Below are positions 1 to 8,970 of a stretch of DNA of 64,000 bases, in pieces. Location of the stretch: NCBI GenBank assembly GCA_045611845.1, contig JAZKXZ010000025.1:350577-414576 (forward strand). Direction: 5' to 3'. The DNA comes from Enterocola sp045611845 (GTDB lineage: Bacteria; Bacteroidota; Bacteroidia; Bacteroidales; Paludibacteraceae). A program made the translations under genes and the position numbers. The first letter of the stretch is position 1, and the number at the start of each line of letters is the position of its first letter. A model generated the notes under the pieces. That model did not search any database, was not told the origin of the DNA, and saw nothing but the letters and a program-made list of their open reading frames with translations.

Positions 1-1301
1 CCGCATAAGTAGCCTACGTATGAGATAATAATGCCCCAAATCATAGCAGGAACAATATCTTTAAGTTGAGAACCTATCTTCAGACCAATATGTCTTTTCA
101 CTTGTAGGAGCGATACAAACCATGCCATAAAGCAAGAGATGGCATAGCCAATAAGTAGCGCCATTACCCCATATTCAAAGCAAGCAAGCACAGATGCAAT
201 AATCAAACCTCTTTTAGTAAGTTCCACCTTAAAGCTTTCTTTGCTTTTGCCTACAGAGTTTAGTGCGTTGTTGTTTATCTGATACACGCAAGTAAATAGG
301 TTTGCAATGCAGATAAGTTGGAAATATGGCACTGATGTAAGCCATTTTTCACCAAATAGGGTGAAGAATATTGGTTTGGCAGTGAAAATAAGGAAAATAG
401 TACATGGTATCACAATAAGCGACGATTTCTGTATCATTTGCCTCATGGCGTGTATCATTCTATCTCTTTCATCGTGTATTTTGGCAAAAAGGTTGTAACT
501 GGTTTTACCGAAAATAGCACTGAAAGTGAAGTTTGATGTTTCTGCTATTTTGTTGGCTTGGGTGTAATAACCAAGTAGTCTTACTGTGTAGAATTTACCA
601 AGTAGGAATGTGTATAGGTTGTTGAATACTGCATTTAGCATATTTGAAGATAATATGTGAATGCTAAACGATGCGTACTGCTTAAATATTTGTTTTGAGA
701 ATATTAGGTTTGGTATCCAGCGTTGCCAAATGTAGAAACAAATCACTCTTATAAAGTGATATGCTGTTTGTTGGATAACAAGTGCCCATACTCCTGCGCC
801 GTAAAAGGCTGATGCGGCTCCTGCAATGCCACTAATAGATGTGCTTATAAAGTTTACTTTTGCTAGTTTCTTGAAGTCGAGGTCTCTTTCAATTAGGCCG
901 TAAGGCACTATGTAGAGCGAGTTGAATATAAGGGCAAGGTTTGTTACTCTTATAAGTGCTACTAGTTTTGGTTGAGCAAAAAAGCTAGCAAGAAGTGGAG
1001 CAGTGAAAAAGAAAATAAGGTAAAGAGCGGTGGAAACTGCCAAATTTGAGTAGAAAACAGTGTTTGTATGCTCTTTTGTAATGTTTTTTGTGCGTACAAG
1101 GGCTGCAGTAAGGCCGCCTTCTACAAGCACGTAAGAAAGTGTAGCGAAAATCATTACCATACCCATTAGCCCGTAGTCGGTAGGCGAGAGCAAGCGGGCA
1201 AGTATGATACCTATAATAAACTGAGTGCCTTGCTGGGCTACTCTATCTACAGAGCTCCAAGCAAGGGCACCAAGCATTTTATGTTTTAGATTTTCACTCA
1301 C
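1..1301 (-). CDS. Wzx-type polysaccharide flippase (partial, C-terminus beyond window)
   Basis: The minus strand is open from about 1301 to the window edge. It encodes a hydrophobic multi-pass protein that begins SENLKHKMLGALAWSSVDR and continues ILARLLSPTDYGLMGM, the usual opening of the Polysacc_synt_3/MATE-like lipopolysaccharide O-unit exporters. Such proteins flip lipid-linked sugar units across the inner membrane. About 433 codons are present and the end is missing. I chose a GTG start at 1301, just after the leuS stop (1305-1307) on the same strand. An ATG at 1277 is the alternative. The gene lies immediately downstream of leuS and may be co-transcribed with it. The family call is firm, the substrate unknown. 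Confidence 0.85.
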   Translation of the reverse strand, partial: MSENLKHKMLGALAWSSVDRVAQQGTQFIIGIILARLLSPTDYGLMGMVMIFATLSYVLVEGGLTAALVRTKNITKEHTNTVFYSNLAVSTALYLIFFFTAPLLASFFAQPKLVALIRVTNLALIFNSLYIVPYGLIERDLDFKKLAKVNFISTSISGIAGAASAFYGAGVWALVIQQTAYHFIRVICFYIWQRWIPNLIFSKQIFKQYASFSIHILSSNMLNAVFNNLYTFLLGKFYTVRLLGYYTQANKIAETSNFTFSAIFGKTSYNLFAKIHDERDRMIHAMRQMIQKSSLIVIPCTIFLIFTAKPIFFTLFGEKWLTSVPYFQLICIANLFTCVYQINNNALNSVGKSKESFKVELTKRGLIIASVLACFEYGVMALLIGYAISCFMAWFVSLLQVKRHIGLKIGSQLKDIVPAMIWGIIISYVGYLC

Positions 1302-1304
1302 GGA

Positions 1305-4061
1305 CTAAATTACGATATTAACGATTTTCTTAGGAACAACAATAACCTTCTTAATTGACTTGCCATCTAAGTATTTCGCAGTTTGCTCGTTGTTTAGAGC
1401 TATCTCTTCTACTTGTTTTGGATTTAAATCTGCTGCAAGTTCTAGAGTGAAACGTACTTTACCGTTGAATGAAATTGGATATTTAACAGTGTTTTCTGCT
1501 AAGTATTTTTCATCGTGTTTAGGGAAAGCAGCGTCGCAAACTGTGGTGTCGTTGCCTAAAACGTGATATAACTCTTCTGCTACGTGTGGTGCAAATGGTG
1601 CTAGAAGCACTACTAGTGGTTCTAGGATAGCACGTTTGTTGCATTTTGCAGAGTTTAACTCATTCACGCAAATCATAAATGCAGAAATTGCGGTGTTGAA
1701 TGAGAAGTGTTCTATATCACTTGTTACTTTCTTAATAGTTTTGTGAAGTGTTTTAAGTTCTTCTGCTGTTGGTTCAGCGTCAGAAATATTCACATCGTCA
1801 CCTTTATAGAATAATCCCCAAAGACGTTTTAGGAAGCGGTGAACACCGTCGATACCGTTTGTGTCCCAAGGTTTAGATTGTTCTAGAGGTCCTAAGAACA
1901 TTTCGTAAAGACGTAGTGTGTCTGCACCGTAGTTTTCTACAATATCGTCTGGGTTTACCACGTTGAACATAGATTTAGACATTTTTTCTACTGCCCAACC
2001 GCAAATATATTTGCCATCTTCTAGGATAAATTCTGCGTTAGCAAAGTCTGGCATCCATGCGCGGAATTTGTCTAGGTCTAGAATGTCGTTTGAGACGATG
2101 TTTACATCTACGTGGATTTCTTGTGTTTTGTATTGGTCTTTTAAGCCTAGTGATACGAATTGGTTTGTGCCAATAACACGATAAACAAAGTTTGAACGAC
2201 CTTGAATCATACCTTGGTTTATCAGTTTTTGGAATGGTTCGTCTTTGCAAATTAGGCCTAGGTCAAATAAGAACTTGTTCCAGAAACGGCTATAGATAAG
2301 GTGACCTGTAGCGTGTTCTGTACCACCAATGTAAAGGTCCACGTTTTGCCAATACTCGTTTGCCTCTGTGCTTACTAGAGCATCGTTGTTGCGTGGGTCC
2401 ATATAGCGTAGGTAATATGCAGATGAACCTGCAAAACCTGGCATAGTGTTTAATTCTAGTTGATAACCTTCTTCTGTTTTCCAGTTTTGAGCACGTCCTA
2501 GTGGTGGTTCACCTGTTTCGGTAGGTAGATATGTGCTGATTTCTGGAAGTAGAAGTGGAAGTTTTTCTACGTCTAGTGTGTAAGGCATTCCTTCTTTGTA
2601 ATATACTGGGAATGGTTCGCCCCAATAACGTTGGCGAGAGAAGATAGCATCGCGAAGACGATAGTTTACTTTTACTTTACCAATACCTTTTTCTGCAATG
2701 TAAACTTTTGCTTTTGCGATAGCTTCTTTCACTTGTAGGCCGTTTAGGAAGCCTGAATTGCACATAATGCCGTCTTTTGCATCGAAGCTTTCTTCGCTCA
2801 CGTCGCAACCTACAATTACTGGAATGATAGGAAGACCAAAGTGTTTAGCGAAAGCGTAGTCGCGGCTATCGTGTGCTGGCACAGCCATAATAGCACCTGT
2901 ACCATAACCTGCTAGTACGTAGTCTGAAATCCATACTGGAATTTTGTCGCCAGTGAATGGGTTGATAGCGTAAGCACCTGAGAACACACCGCTCACTTTT
3001 CTGTCTGAAATACGTTCACGTTCTGTACGGCGTTTTACTGCGTCTAGGTATGCTTCTACTTCTGCTTTTTGTTCAGCTGTGGTGATTTGTGCCACATAAT
3101 CGCTCTCTGGAGCAAGCACCATAAAGGTAACACCAAATGTGGTATCGGCACGTGTAGTAAACACAGTCATGGTAATGTCGCTATCTGCAATAGCAAAGTC
3201 CATTTCTGCACCTTCACTTCTGCCAATCCAGTTGCGTTGAGTTTCTTTTAGAGAGTCAGTCCAATCGATTTTGTCAAGACCATCTAGAAGACGTTGTGCG
3301 TATGCACTTACACGTAAACTCCATTGGCGCATTACTTTTTGTTCTACAGGGAAACCGCCACGCACAGAAAGACCTTCGCTAACCTCGTCGTTTGCAAGCA
3401 CAGTGCCTAGTTGTGGACACCAGTTTACACTAATGTCTGCTAGGTAAGCTATACGATAGTTCATAAGGATTTCTTGTTGTTTTTTCTCGTCGTAGCTTTT
3501 CCACTCTTCTGCTGTGAAGATAGGGGTTTCTGTGCAAGCTGCTTTTACTTTTGCATTACCTTGTTCGTTGAAAATGTCAACAAGCATGCTAATAGGTTTT
3601 GCCGCATCTGCTCTTTGGCAATACCAACTGTCGAACATTTTAATAAATGCCCATTGAGTCCATTTGTAGTATTCTGGGTCGCAAGTTTTAATTTCGCGGT
3701 CCCAATCGTAGCAGAAACCGATTTTATCTAATTGTTCGCGGTAGCGTGCAATATTGTTTTTAGTGGTAATTTCTGGGTGTTGACCTGTTTGAATAGCATA
3801 TTGTTCTGCTGGCAGACCGTATGCGTCATAACCCATTGGGTGAAGCACGTTGAAGCCTTGAAGTCTTTTATAACGGCTATAAATATCTGAAGCTATGTAG
3901 CCAAGTGGGTGACCTACGTGTAGACCTGCACCTGATGGATATGGGAACATATCCAATACATAGAATTTTGGTTTACTTTTGTCTGTTTCAACTTTGTAAA
4001 TGGCATTTTCTTTCCAATATGATTGCCATTTTTGTTCAATACTCTTAAAATTATATTCCAT
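1305..4061 (-). CDS. leuS: leucyl-tRNA synthetase
   Basis: Class I aminoacyl-tRNA synthetase that charges tRNA-Leu in the cytoplasm. At 918 aa it has full length for the bacterial enzyme. The HIGH-type ATP motif is HVGH at residues 48-51, within PYPSGAGLHVGHPLGY. The KMSKS loop is at 693-697. Between them lie the CP1 editing domain, with GYGTGAIMAVPAHDSRDYAFA, and the catalytic core around SRQRYWGEPFP. The C-terminal anticodon-binding domain is intact. The start is supported by a -7 box on the same strand (4094 to 4087) about 25 bases upstream. It is divergent from cysK. Confidence 0.98.
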   Translation of the reverse strand: MEYNFKSIEQKWQSYWKENAIYKVETDKSKPKFYVLDMFPYPSGAGLHVGHPLGYIASDIYSRYKRLQGFNVLHPMGYDAYGLPAEQYAIQTGQHPEITTKNNIARYREQLDKIGFCYDWDREIKTCDPEYYKWTQWAFIKMFDSWYCQRADAAKPISMLVDIFNEQGNAKVKAACTETPIFTAEEWKSYDEKKQQEILMNYRIAYLADISVNWCPQLGTVLANDEVSEGLSVRGGFPVEQKVMRQWSLRVSAYAQRLLDGLDKIDWTDSLKETQRNWIGRSEGAEMDFAIADSDITMTVFTTRADTTFGVTFMVLAPESDYVAQITTAEQKAEVEAYLDAVKRRTERERISDRKVSGVFSGAYAINPFTGDKIPVWISDYVLAGYGTGAIMAVPAHDSRDYAFAKHFGLPIIPVIVGCDVSEESFDAKDGIMCNSGFLNGLQVKEAIAKAKVYIAEKGIGKVKVNYRLRDAIFSRQRYWGEPFPVYYKEGMPYTLDVEKLPLLLPEISTYLPTETGEPPLGRAQNWKTEEGYQLELNTMPGFAGSSAYYLRYMDPRNNDALVSTEANEYWQNVDLYIGGTEHATGHLIYSRFWNKFLFDLGLICKDEPFQKLINQGMIQGRSNFVYRVIGTNQFVSLGLKDQYKTQEIHVDVNIVSNDILDLDKFRAWMPDFANAEFILEDGKYICGWAVEKMSKSMFNVVNPDDIVENYGADTLRLYEMFLGPLEQSKPWDTNGIDGVHRFLKRLWGLFYKGDDVNISDAEPTAEELKTLHKTIKKVTSDIEHFSFNTAISAFMICVNELNSAKCNKRAILEPLVVLLAPFAPHVAEELYHVLGNDTTVCDAAFPKHDEKYLAENTVKYPISFNGKVRFTLELAADLNPKQVEEIALNNEQTAKYLDGKSIKKVIVVPKKIVNIVI

Positions 4062-4086
4062 CTGAACGTATTTTTTATAATCGGCA

Positions 4087-4094
4087 CAAAATTA
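4087..4094 (-). promoter_or_regulatory. -7 box of leuS promoter
   Basis: On the minus strand this reads TAATTTTG and fits the Bacteroidota TAnnTTTG consensus. It lies about 26 bases upstream of the leuS ATG. A -33 TTTG is not obvious. Confidence 0.5.
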
Positions 4095-4120
4095 ATAAAA
4101 AATTAGGACTTAACTCCCTT

Positions 4121-4147
4121 TTTGTATGCATAAAATCTTTATCTTTG
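4121..4147 (+). promoter_or_regulatory. cysK promoter
   Basis: TATCTTTG at 4140-4147 is a perfect -7 box. A TTTG at 4121-4124 could be the -33 element, although the 15-base spacer is short. The cysK ATG follows 27 bases after the -7 box. Confidence 0.65.
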
Positions 4148-4174
4148 CGGTTCAAAGAAAAGAAATAAAATAAT

Positions 4175-5068
4175 ATGAATAATATTCTAGATTTAATTGG
4201 CAATACACCTCTTGTGAGAGTCTCTGACGACCTTAACATTTACGCAAAATGTGAATTTCTTAACCCAGGCGGTAGCATAAAAGACCGCGTGGCATACAAT
4301 ATGATTTGCCAAGCAGAAAAAGATGGCAAACTAAGACCAGGTATGACTATCGTGGAACCAACTTCTGGCAATACTGGTATTGGTCTTGCACTTGTGGGTG
4401 TGCGTAAAGGTTATAAAGTGATAATCGTGATGCCAGAAAATATGTCTGAAGAACGTAAACGCATTATCCGTTGCCTTGGTGCAGGTCTTGAACTTACTCC
4501 AAAAGAACTTAGCCTAGACGGAGCAGTGCGCCGTGCAGAAGAAATTGCTGCAGACCTTGGTGAAAACGCCTTTATTCCTCAACAATTTGTAAACCCAAAC
4601 AATCCAGATATTCACTATCGCACCACAGCAGTAGAACTATACGAACAAATGGCTGGCGAAATTGATATTTTCGTATCAGGTCTTGGTAGTGGTGGTACAC
4701 TGCAAGGTATAGGTAAATTTTTAAAAGAGAAAAATCCAAATATTAAGATTGTGGCAGTGGAGCCAAAAGATGTGTCTGCTCTTCTTGGTCACGAACCAGG
4801 TCTTCACCAAATTCAAGGAATTGGCGATGGTTTCATTCCAGAAGTGCTTGATACTAAATTAATTGATGAAGTAGTGGAAGTGTCTGATGCTGACGCAATC
4901 TATACCACTCGCAAAATGGCAGAGGTGTATGGACTTCTTTGCGGAACTTCTTCTGGTGCCAACGTGTGGGCTGCCATTCAAATGGCAAACAAATATGGCA
5001 AAGAAAAACGCGTAGCCACAATACTTGCAGACCGTATTGAGAGATATTTCAGTACTAACCTTTTATAG
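4175..5068 (+). CDS. cysK: cysteine synthase A (O-acetylserine sulfhydrylase)
   Basis: PLP-dependent enzyme that makes cysteine from O-acetylserine and sulfide. The PLP lysine is K36 in GGSIKDRV. The substrate-binding loop EPTSGNTG lies at about 61-68. A glycine-rich phosphate-binding stretch, SGLGSGGTLQG, and the C-terminal GTSSGAN motif are present, and the protein ends with the family-typical TILADRIERYFST. At 297 aa it is slightly short but complete. It stands alone with its own promoter and is divergent from leuS. CysK and CysM are hard to separate by eye; the motif set favours CysK. Confidence 0.93.
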   Translation: MNNILDLIGNTPLVRVSDDLNIYAKCEFLNPGGSIKDRVAYNMICQAEKDGKLRPGMTIVEPTSGNTGIGLALVGVRKGYKVIIVMPENMSEERKRIIRCLGAGLELTPKELSLDGAVRRAEEIAADLGENAFIPQQFVNPNNPDIHYRTTAVELYEQMAGEIDIFVSGLGSGGTLQGIGKFLKEKNPNIKIVAVEPKDVSALLGHEPGLHQIQGIGDGFIPEVLDTKLIDEVVEVSDADAIYTTRKMAEVYGLLCGTSSGANVWAAIQMANKYGKEKRVATILADRIERYFSTNLL

Positions 5069-5129
5069 GTCTATTTTAGAGGTAAAAAATAAACCTAAAG
5101 TATATAGAGGTATTATTTGTTTAAATTCT

Positions 5130-5159
5130 TTTGATTTTAAATAAATTGTATTATCTTTG
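5130..5159 (+). promoter_or_regulatory. tRNA-Arg promoter
   Basis: TTTG at 5130-5133 and TATCTTTG at 5152-5159 are separated by 18 bases, a textbook Bacteroidota sigma-ABfr promoter about 20 bases before the tRNA. The palindrome GTCGCAAATTTTGCG follows directly, in the 5' leader of the precursor. Confidence 0.75.
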
Positions 5160-5179
5160 TGGTCGCAAATTTTGCGGAT

Positions 5180-5253
5180 GGTCTCGTAGCTCAGCTGGAT
5201 AGAGCAACAGCCTTCTAAGCTGTGGGTCGTGGGTTCGAATCCCGCCGGGATCA
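5180..5253 (+). tRNA. tRNA-Arg (anticodon TCT)
   Basis: A cloverleaf can be folded by eye. The acceptor stem GGTCTCG pairs with CGGGATC (two wobble pairs). The D-stem is GCTC/GAGC. The anticodon stem ACAGC/GCTGT carries the loop CTTCTAA with anticodon TCT at 5214-5216. The T-arm is GTGGG-TTCGAAT-CCCGC. The discriminator base is A at 5253, and CCA is not encoded. TCT reads AGA/AGG arginine codons. Confidence 0.95.
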
Positions 5254-5296
5254 CAACAAAAGGGTTTACACATCGTGTAAACCCTTTTGTTGTGAT
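5250..5296 (+). terminator. 22-bp perfect hairpin overlapping the tRNA 3' end
   Basis: Bases 5250-5271 are perfectly complementary to 5275-5296 around the 3-base loop ATC. The stem includes the last four bases of tRNA-Arg. There is no strong T-tract directly after it. It could be a tRNA-operon terminator or a processing signal for the tRNA 3' end. Confidence 0.6.
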
Positions 5297-5312
5297 AAAC
5301 ATTCTATATATA

Positions 5313-5396
5313 CGTGCCCAAGGCACGGCACCCAGAAGGGTGCTAGTTACCTTCGGTAACGGCTTCTGGAAACTTTAGTTTTCGCTCTCTTTTTTG
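5313..5396. other. tandem small hairpins, possible structured RNA
   Basis: Three perfect 6-bp hairpins sit side by side: CGTGCC/GGCACG (5313-5327), GCACCC/GGGTGC (5328-5343) and GTTACC/GGTAAC (5346-5360). A weaker GAAAC-type hairpin (5369-5383) and a T-rich tract (5384-5396, plus strand) follow. CCAGAAG (5332-5338), which runs through the loop of the second hairpin, is complementary to CTTCTGG (5363-5369), so a pseudoknot or alternative fold is possible. No ORF. I do not recognise the RNA family. Confidence 0.4.
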
Positions 5397-5411
5397 TTAT
5401 CAATACTTATT

Positions 5412-6440
5412 TTATTTTGCGTAAAGGTAGGTTAGAGGTACGTCAACACGTTTGCACCATGATGCCTCGTCGTGCGATGTACCAGGATAGAAACCATAGC
5501 TTAACTTGCCGTTTTCTACTGTGTAACCTTTTTCTTGAGGAATAGAAATTAATTCGTCCCAGAATGGTACATAGTAGTAATCTGATGTTTTGTCGCCACA
5601 GTCGAAGTAGATTTTGTGGTTGCCATCGGTAGGAAGTTTGTCTCTTAGGTATGCAAATACAGCTTCTGCCCAGCATGTTTCACCGCTAACACTCATGTGT
5701 GTTGATACGCAAATTGCAGTGCCGAAAATATCTGGACGTTCGCACATTGCATAGAATGAAGCAAGACCACCCATACTAGAACCCATCACTGCAGTGTTTT
5801 CCATATCTGGTAGAGTTGAGAATGTAGAGTCAATCATAGGTTTGATTGTATTTACAATTAGGTCTACATATTCGTCACCTCTAATTTCTTTTTTGCAATA
5901 GCCCTCAAAACCAGTGGTGGTGTATTTTTCGTGGTCGAAGTATTCAGTAAGCACTTTTTCTGGCATAAGGTCGCACACGCGAGTGGCGTCGATACTCCAA
6001 ATACCCACTGCGATAAAAGGTTTAATTTTGCCTTCTGCAATTAGTCTGCCACCCACTTCGTCGATTTCCCATGCTTGTTTGTTCCAAGAAGATTTTGCGT
6101 CGTAAAGGTTTTGACCATCGTGAAGATAAAGAACTGGATATTTTTCATCTGGTGTATAGCAGTCTGGCACCCAAATGTCTAGGTTTACAGTGCTTTTAAA
6201 TGTTTCGCCTTTAACAGAAGTTCTGTAAAGTTTACCTGTGGTAACTGCTTTTGGAGATTTTTTAAAACTAATACCATTTTCATCCACAGCTGGAGCTTCT
6301 GGCTCAGCAGGAGTTTGTGGTTCATTAGGTGTAGTTTGCTCTGTGTCTGGTGCTTCTGGTGTTTCTGGAATATCAGGAGTTTCTCCTTTGCATGCCGCCA
6401 ATATTAGGGCTGCGCTTAAAAGTAAAAAGATTTTTTTCAT
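5412..6440 (-). CDS. esterase-family (PF00756-like) lipoprotein
   Basis: Predicted secreted alpha/beta hydrolase. The N-terminus is a lipoprotein signal with lipobox LAAC and Cys17, followed by a Pro/Glu/Thr-rich linker (about 20-55). The catalytic domain shows LYLHDGQNLYD at 105-114, the nucleophile elbow GSSMGG at 220-225 (Ser222), and the likely catalytic His323 in SHDEASW. This layout matches the esterase D / enterochelin-esterase-like family, which includes feruloyl and acetyl-xylan esterases and carbohydrate-linked enzymes. The substrate cannot be read from the sequence. It lies downstream of the TamL-like gene on the same strand with a 29-base gap, so co-transcription is possible. Confidence 0.85.
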   Translation of the reverse strand: MKKIFLLLSAALILAACKGETPDIPETPEAPDTEQTTPNEPQTPAEPEAPAVDENGISFKKSPKAVTTGKLYRTSVKGETFKSTVNLDIWVPDCYTPDEKYPVLYLHDGQNLYDAKSSWNKQAWEIDEVGGRLIAEGKIKPFIAVGIWSIDATRVCDLMPEKVLTEYFDHEKYTTTGFEGYCKKEIRGDEYVDLIVNTIKPMIDSTFSTLPDMENTAVMGSSMGGLASFYAMCERPDIFGTAICVSTHMSVSGETCWAEAVFAYLRDKLPTDGNHKIYFDCGDKTSDYYYVPFWDELISIPQEKGYTVENGKLSYGFYPGTSHDEASWCKRVDVPLTYLYAK

Positions 6441-6469
6441 ATTGATTTGATTTTAAGTGTGATTTATGT

Positions 6470-8824
6470 TTAGAACGGATAGCCTACGGCGAAGTGTAGG
6501 GCTGTGTCTTTTACGATATTCCAACCAGGAACGAAACGCCAACGCTCGCCATCGCCACGAGAAGGGTCGAATGCTTTAATACCCCAGTCTAGTCGAAGTA
6601 CGAAATAGTCGAAGTTTAGTCTTAGACCAATACCGTAGCCAAGAGCAATTTGTTCGTAGAATTTATCAAATTTAAATTGACCACCAGGTTGGCCTTCGTC
6701 TTTTAGTGTCCAAATATTACCAGCGTCGATAAATGCTGCAATCTCTAGTAGCCAAACAAGTTTTGTTCTGTATTCTAGGTTTATGTTGAATTTTATGTCG
6801 CCAGACTGCTTCATATAGTCGATAGTAGATCCTGCATTGTAAGAACCAGGACCTAGTGAACGTGCCGACCATGCACGCACGCTATTGGCGCCACCACCAT
6901 AGTAACGTTTTTCGAATGGTAGGATGGTAGAGTTTAAGTATGGTACACCTACGCCTAATCCTATGTGATATACTAATGAGTTTTTATTATCCACAAGGTG
7001 AGTATAACTAAAGTCGAAGTCTGCTTTAGCATATTGTGCAAATGGAATATTTCCAAGAAGATATGAGCCATTGGCATCGGTATTGGCTTTTGCTCCGTAG
7101 CATATACCATAAAGAAGGTTGCCCGCAATTTCTGCAGATGCACGCACATTGTAGAAATTGTTGTATGATTCGTTTTTCTTGTTGGTGAATGAAATGCCAT
7201 AACCAGCACTCATAATAAAGTGGTCTTCGTAACTATATTTCAGAAGTGAATTGTTGATTGTTTTCCTGAAATTGTCTGAGATATATGGCAGATATACATA
7301 ATTTAAGTCTAGCAAACTCACAGAGTGGTTTATTCTTTGCTTTGTTTGCCAATTGTATCTCATACCAAGACCAGCAATAATACGTGAATATTCGTCGCGG
7401 ATTTGGTAACTAAAGTTTAAGTGCAATTCTGTGTTTGAAGTATTGTCTTGGAAGAATTTTCTGCCTACAAATGGGAATAAAATGGTAGGGAAACCAATAC
7501 TAGCCTCTGTGCCAACTTCCCAAATAGAGCGATGACCAATGATAGATTCGTTTGCTCCACGCACTTGAAACTTAAACTGTTCGCCTCCTTTGAATATGTT
7601 GTTGTGGCTGTATCCTAGTTTACCTGCTATACCAAAGTCGCCTTCGTTGTTTGTGCCTTCTAGTTCAAAACTAAACGATTGTATTTTATCTGGTGTGATA
7701 ACGATATTACAATCTAGTTGTTTCATTCTAATGGTGTCGTTGGTAGATGATGTTTCGATACCATAAAGCAAACTATCTTGTTGTAGAGCGTTTTCTACAA
7801 TTCTAATGCTATCTTCTGCCTCGTTGAAAGATACGTTTAGATATTTAAATATCTTAAGGGATGCAAGTTTTGCGTATGTTTGGTCAACAGTTTTTTCGTT
7901 GTATAAAGAGTTGCTACTTATGCTAGTAAGATTGTGTAGTGTGCTTTTTCTAACGAAATCGTTGTTGGAATAGATATTTAGATCTTTATATTTTTCGTAT
8001 TGCATTGTAGATATAGCACTGTCGTTTGATAGTGATGCTACGTCGTCTGTTAGAAAATAGTTTACATTTCTAACATTGTATTTTTCGTGCTCTATGCTTA
8101 TAAACTCATTTCTACCAACAAGTTTACGCATTGGTCGCACAATCATGTCTATTCTCACTTGTTTGTTGCCCACTGCAGTGTCGGCAAGAAATCCTATATA
8201 GTCTTTGTCGAAAGTAAAGAATCCTTCTGTTTTAAGTAGGTCGGCAATTCTGCTTCTTTCTTTTTCAAGTACATCTATATCAAATAAATCACCTCTTTTG
8301 ATAAGTGAGTTTGTGGTATCTGCTAGTACAATCTCTTCTATTTCGTCATTTTTGATTTTGTATCTAATGTCTTTTATTCTATATGGAGTGCTAGCAGTAA
8401 TGGTGTATTTTACCTTTGCTTTTTTCTTTTTAAATGTGGTGGTGTGATCTACTTTTGCATTTAAGTAGCCTTTGTTGTTCATGGCTTTTTTAAGCTCGTT
8501 TGCCGACGATTCTACTAGAGTAGAGTCGTAGATAACAGGAGCGTCACCAATTTTTTGCAGGAAACGGTTTATCCATAGTGTGGTGTCTGGGCTAGATATG
8601 CTATAAAGTCCAAGGTTGAATGGAATAAACTTGAAAAGTTTTAGGTTTGGTTGTTGGCGTAGGTAAACACTAAAGTCTGTGTCTTTTATGTCTTTGCTGT
8701 CGGCAGTAATGCTTACGTGGTCGAGTAGATATTGTCCTTCAGGTACGTATTTAGTTACGTTGCAACTACTTAGTAGCAACGCAAGCGAAAATATGATATA
8801 AAGGATAAATCTATTTCTTCTCAT
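6470..8824 (-). CDS. BamA/TamA-family outer membrane lipoprotein (TamL-like)
   Basis: 784-aa outer membrane beta-barrel of the Omp85 superfamily. It starts with a lipoprotein signal ending at Cys21 (LLLSSCNVTKYVPEGQYLL), as in the Bacteroidota TamL group, where a TamA-type barrel is lipidated. POTRA-like segments occupy roughly 35-330. The barrel fills the C-terminal half and contains the Omp85 signature region around FEKRYYGGGANSVRAW. The chain ends in aromatic VGYPF, as expected for a BAM substrate. Its role would be outer-membrane protein or envelope assembly with a TamB partner, and no tamB lies in this window. Confidence is high for the superfamily, moderate for TamL itself. Confidence 0.87.
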   Translation of the reverse strand: MRRNRFILYIIFSLALLLSSCNVTKYVPEGQYLLDHVSITADSKDIKDTDFSVYLRQQPNLKLFKFIPFNLGLYSISSPDTTLWINRFLQKIGDAPVIYDSTLVESSANELKKAMNNKGYLNAKVDHTTTFKKKKAKVKYTITASTPYRIKDIRYKIKNDEIEEIVLADTTNSLIKRGDLFDIDVLEKERSRIADLLKTEGFFTFDKDYIGFLADTAVGNKQVRIDMIVRPMRKLVGRNEFISIEHEKYNVRNVNYFLTDDVASLSNDSAISTMQYEKYKDLNIYSNNDFVRKSTLHNLTSISSNSLYNEKTVDQTYAKLASLKIFKYLNVSFNEAEDSIRIVENALQQDSLLYGIETSSTNDTIRMKQLDCNIVITPDKIQSFSFELEGTNNEGDFGIAGKLGYSHNNIFKGGEQFKFQVRGANESIIGHRSIWEVGTEASIGFPTILFPFVGRKFFQDNTSNTELHLNFSYQIRDEYSRIIAGLGMRYNWQTKQRINHSVSLLDLNYVYLPYISDNFRKTINNSLLKYSYEDHFIMSAGYGISFTNKKNESYNNFYNVRASAEIAGNLLYGICYGAKANTDANGSYLLGNIPFAQYAKADFDFSYTHLVDNKNSLVYHIGLGVGVPYLNSTILPFEKRYYGGGANSVRAWSARSLGPGSYNAGSTIDYMKQSGDIKFNINLEYRTKLVWLLEIAAFIDAGNIWTLKDEGQPGGQFKFDKFYEQIALGYGIGLRLNFDYFVLRLDWGIKAFDPSRGDGERWRFVPGWNIVKDTALHFAVGYPF

Positions 8825-8914
8825 TTTATAAAACTATGAGTGGCGATATTTTGTCCACAATCTACAAAAATAATATAAAAATATAAGAAATAGACAAATT
8901 TCGGCTGAAATATA

Positions 8915-8949
8915 TACAAAAAAGAAGCTCCCAATTTCTTGGGAGCTTC
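8915..8949 (-). terminator. glgP terminator
   Basis: Perfect 10-bp stem (8924-8933 with 8940-8949) and a 6-base loop, followed on the minus strand by a T-run. It lies just past the stop of the phosphorylase gene. Confidence 0.85.
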
Positions 8950-8970
8950 ACGTTATATAATCTTATAAGA

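Noticed and set aside
307..498. 63-codon plus-strand ORF near the left edge
   Set aside because: Antisense to the flippase gene, which is open over the whole interval.
5063..5326. 87-codon minus-strand ORF covering the tRNA
   Set aside because: It reads antisense through tRNA-Arg and its hairpin; the product (PAGFEPTTHS...) is the usual spurious translation of tRNA sequence.
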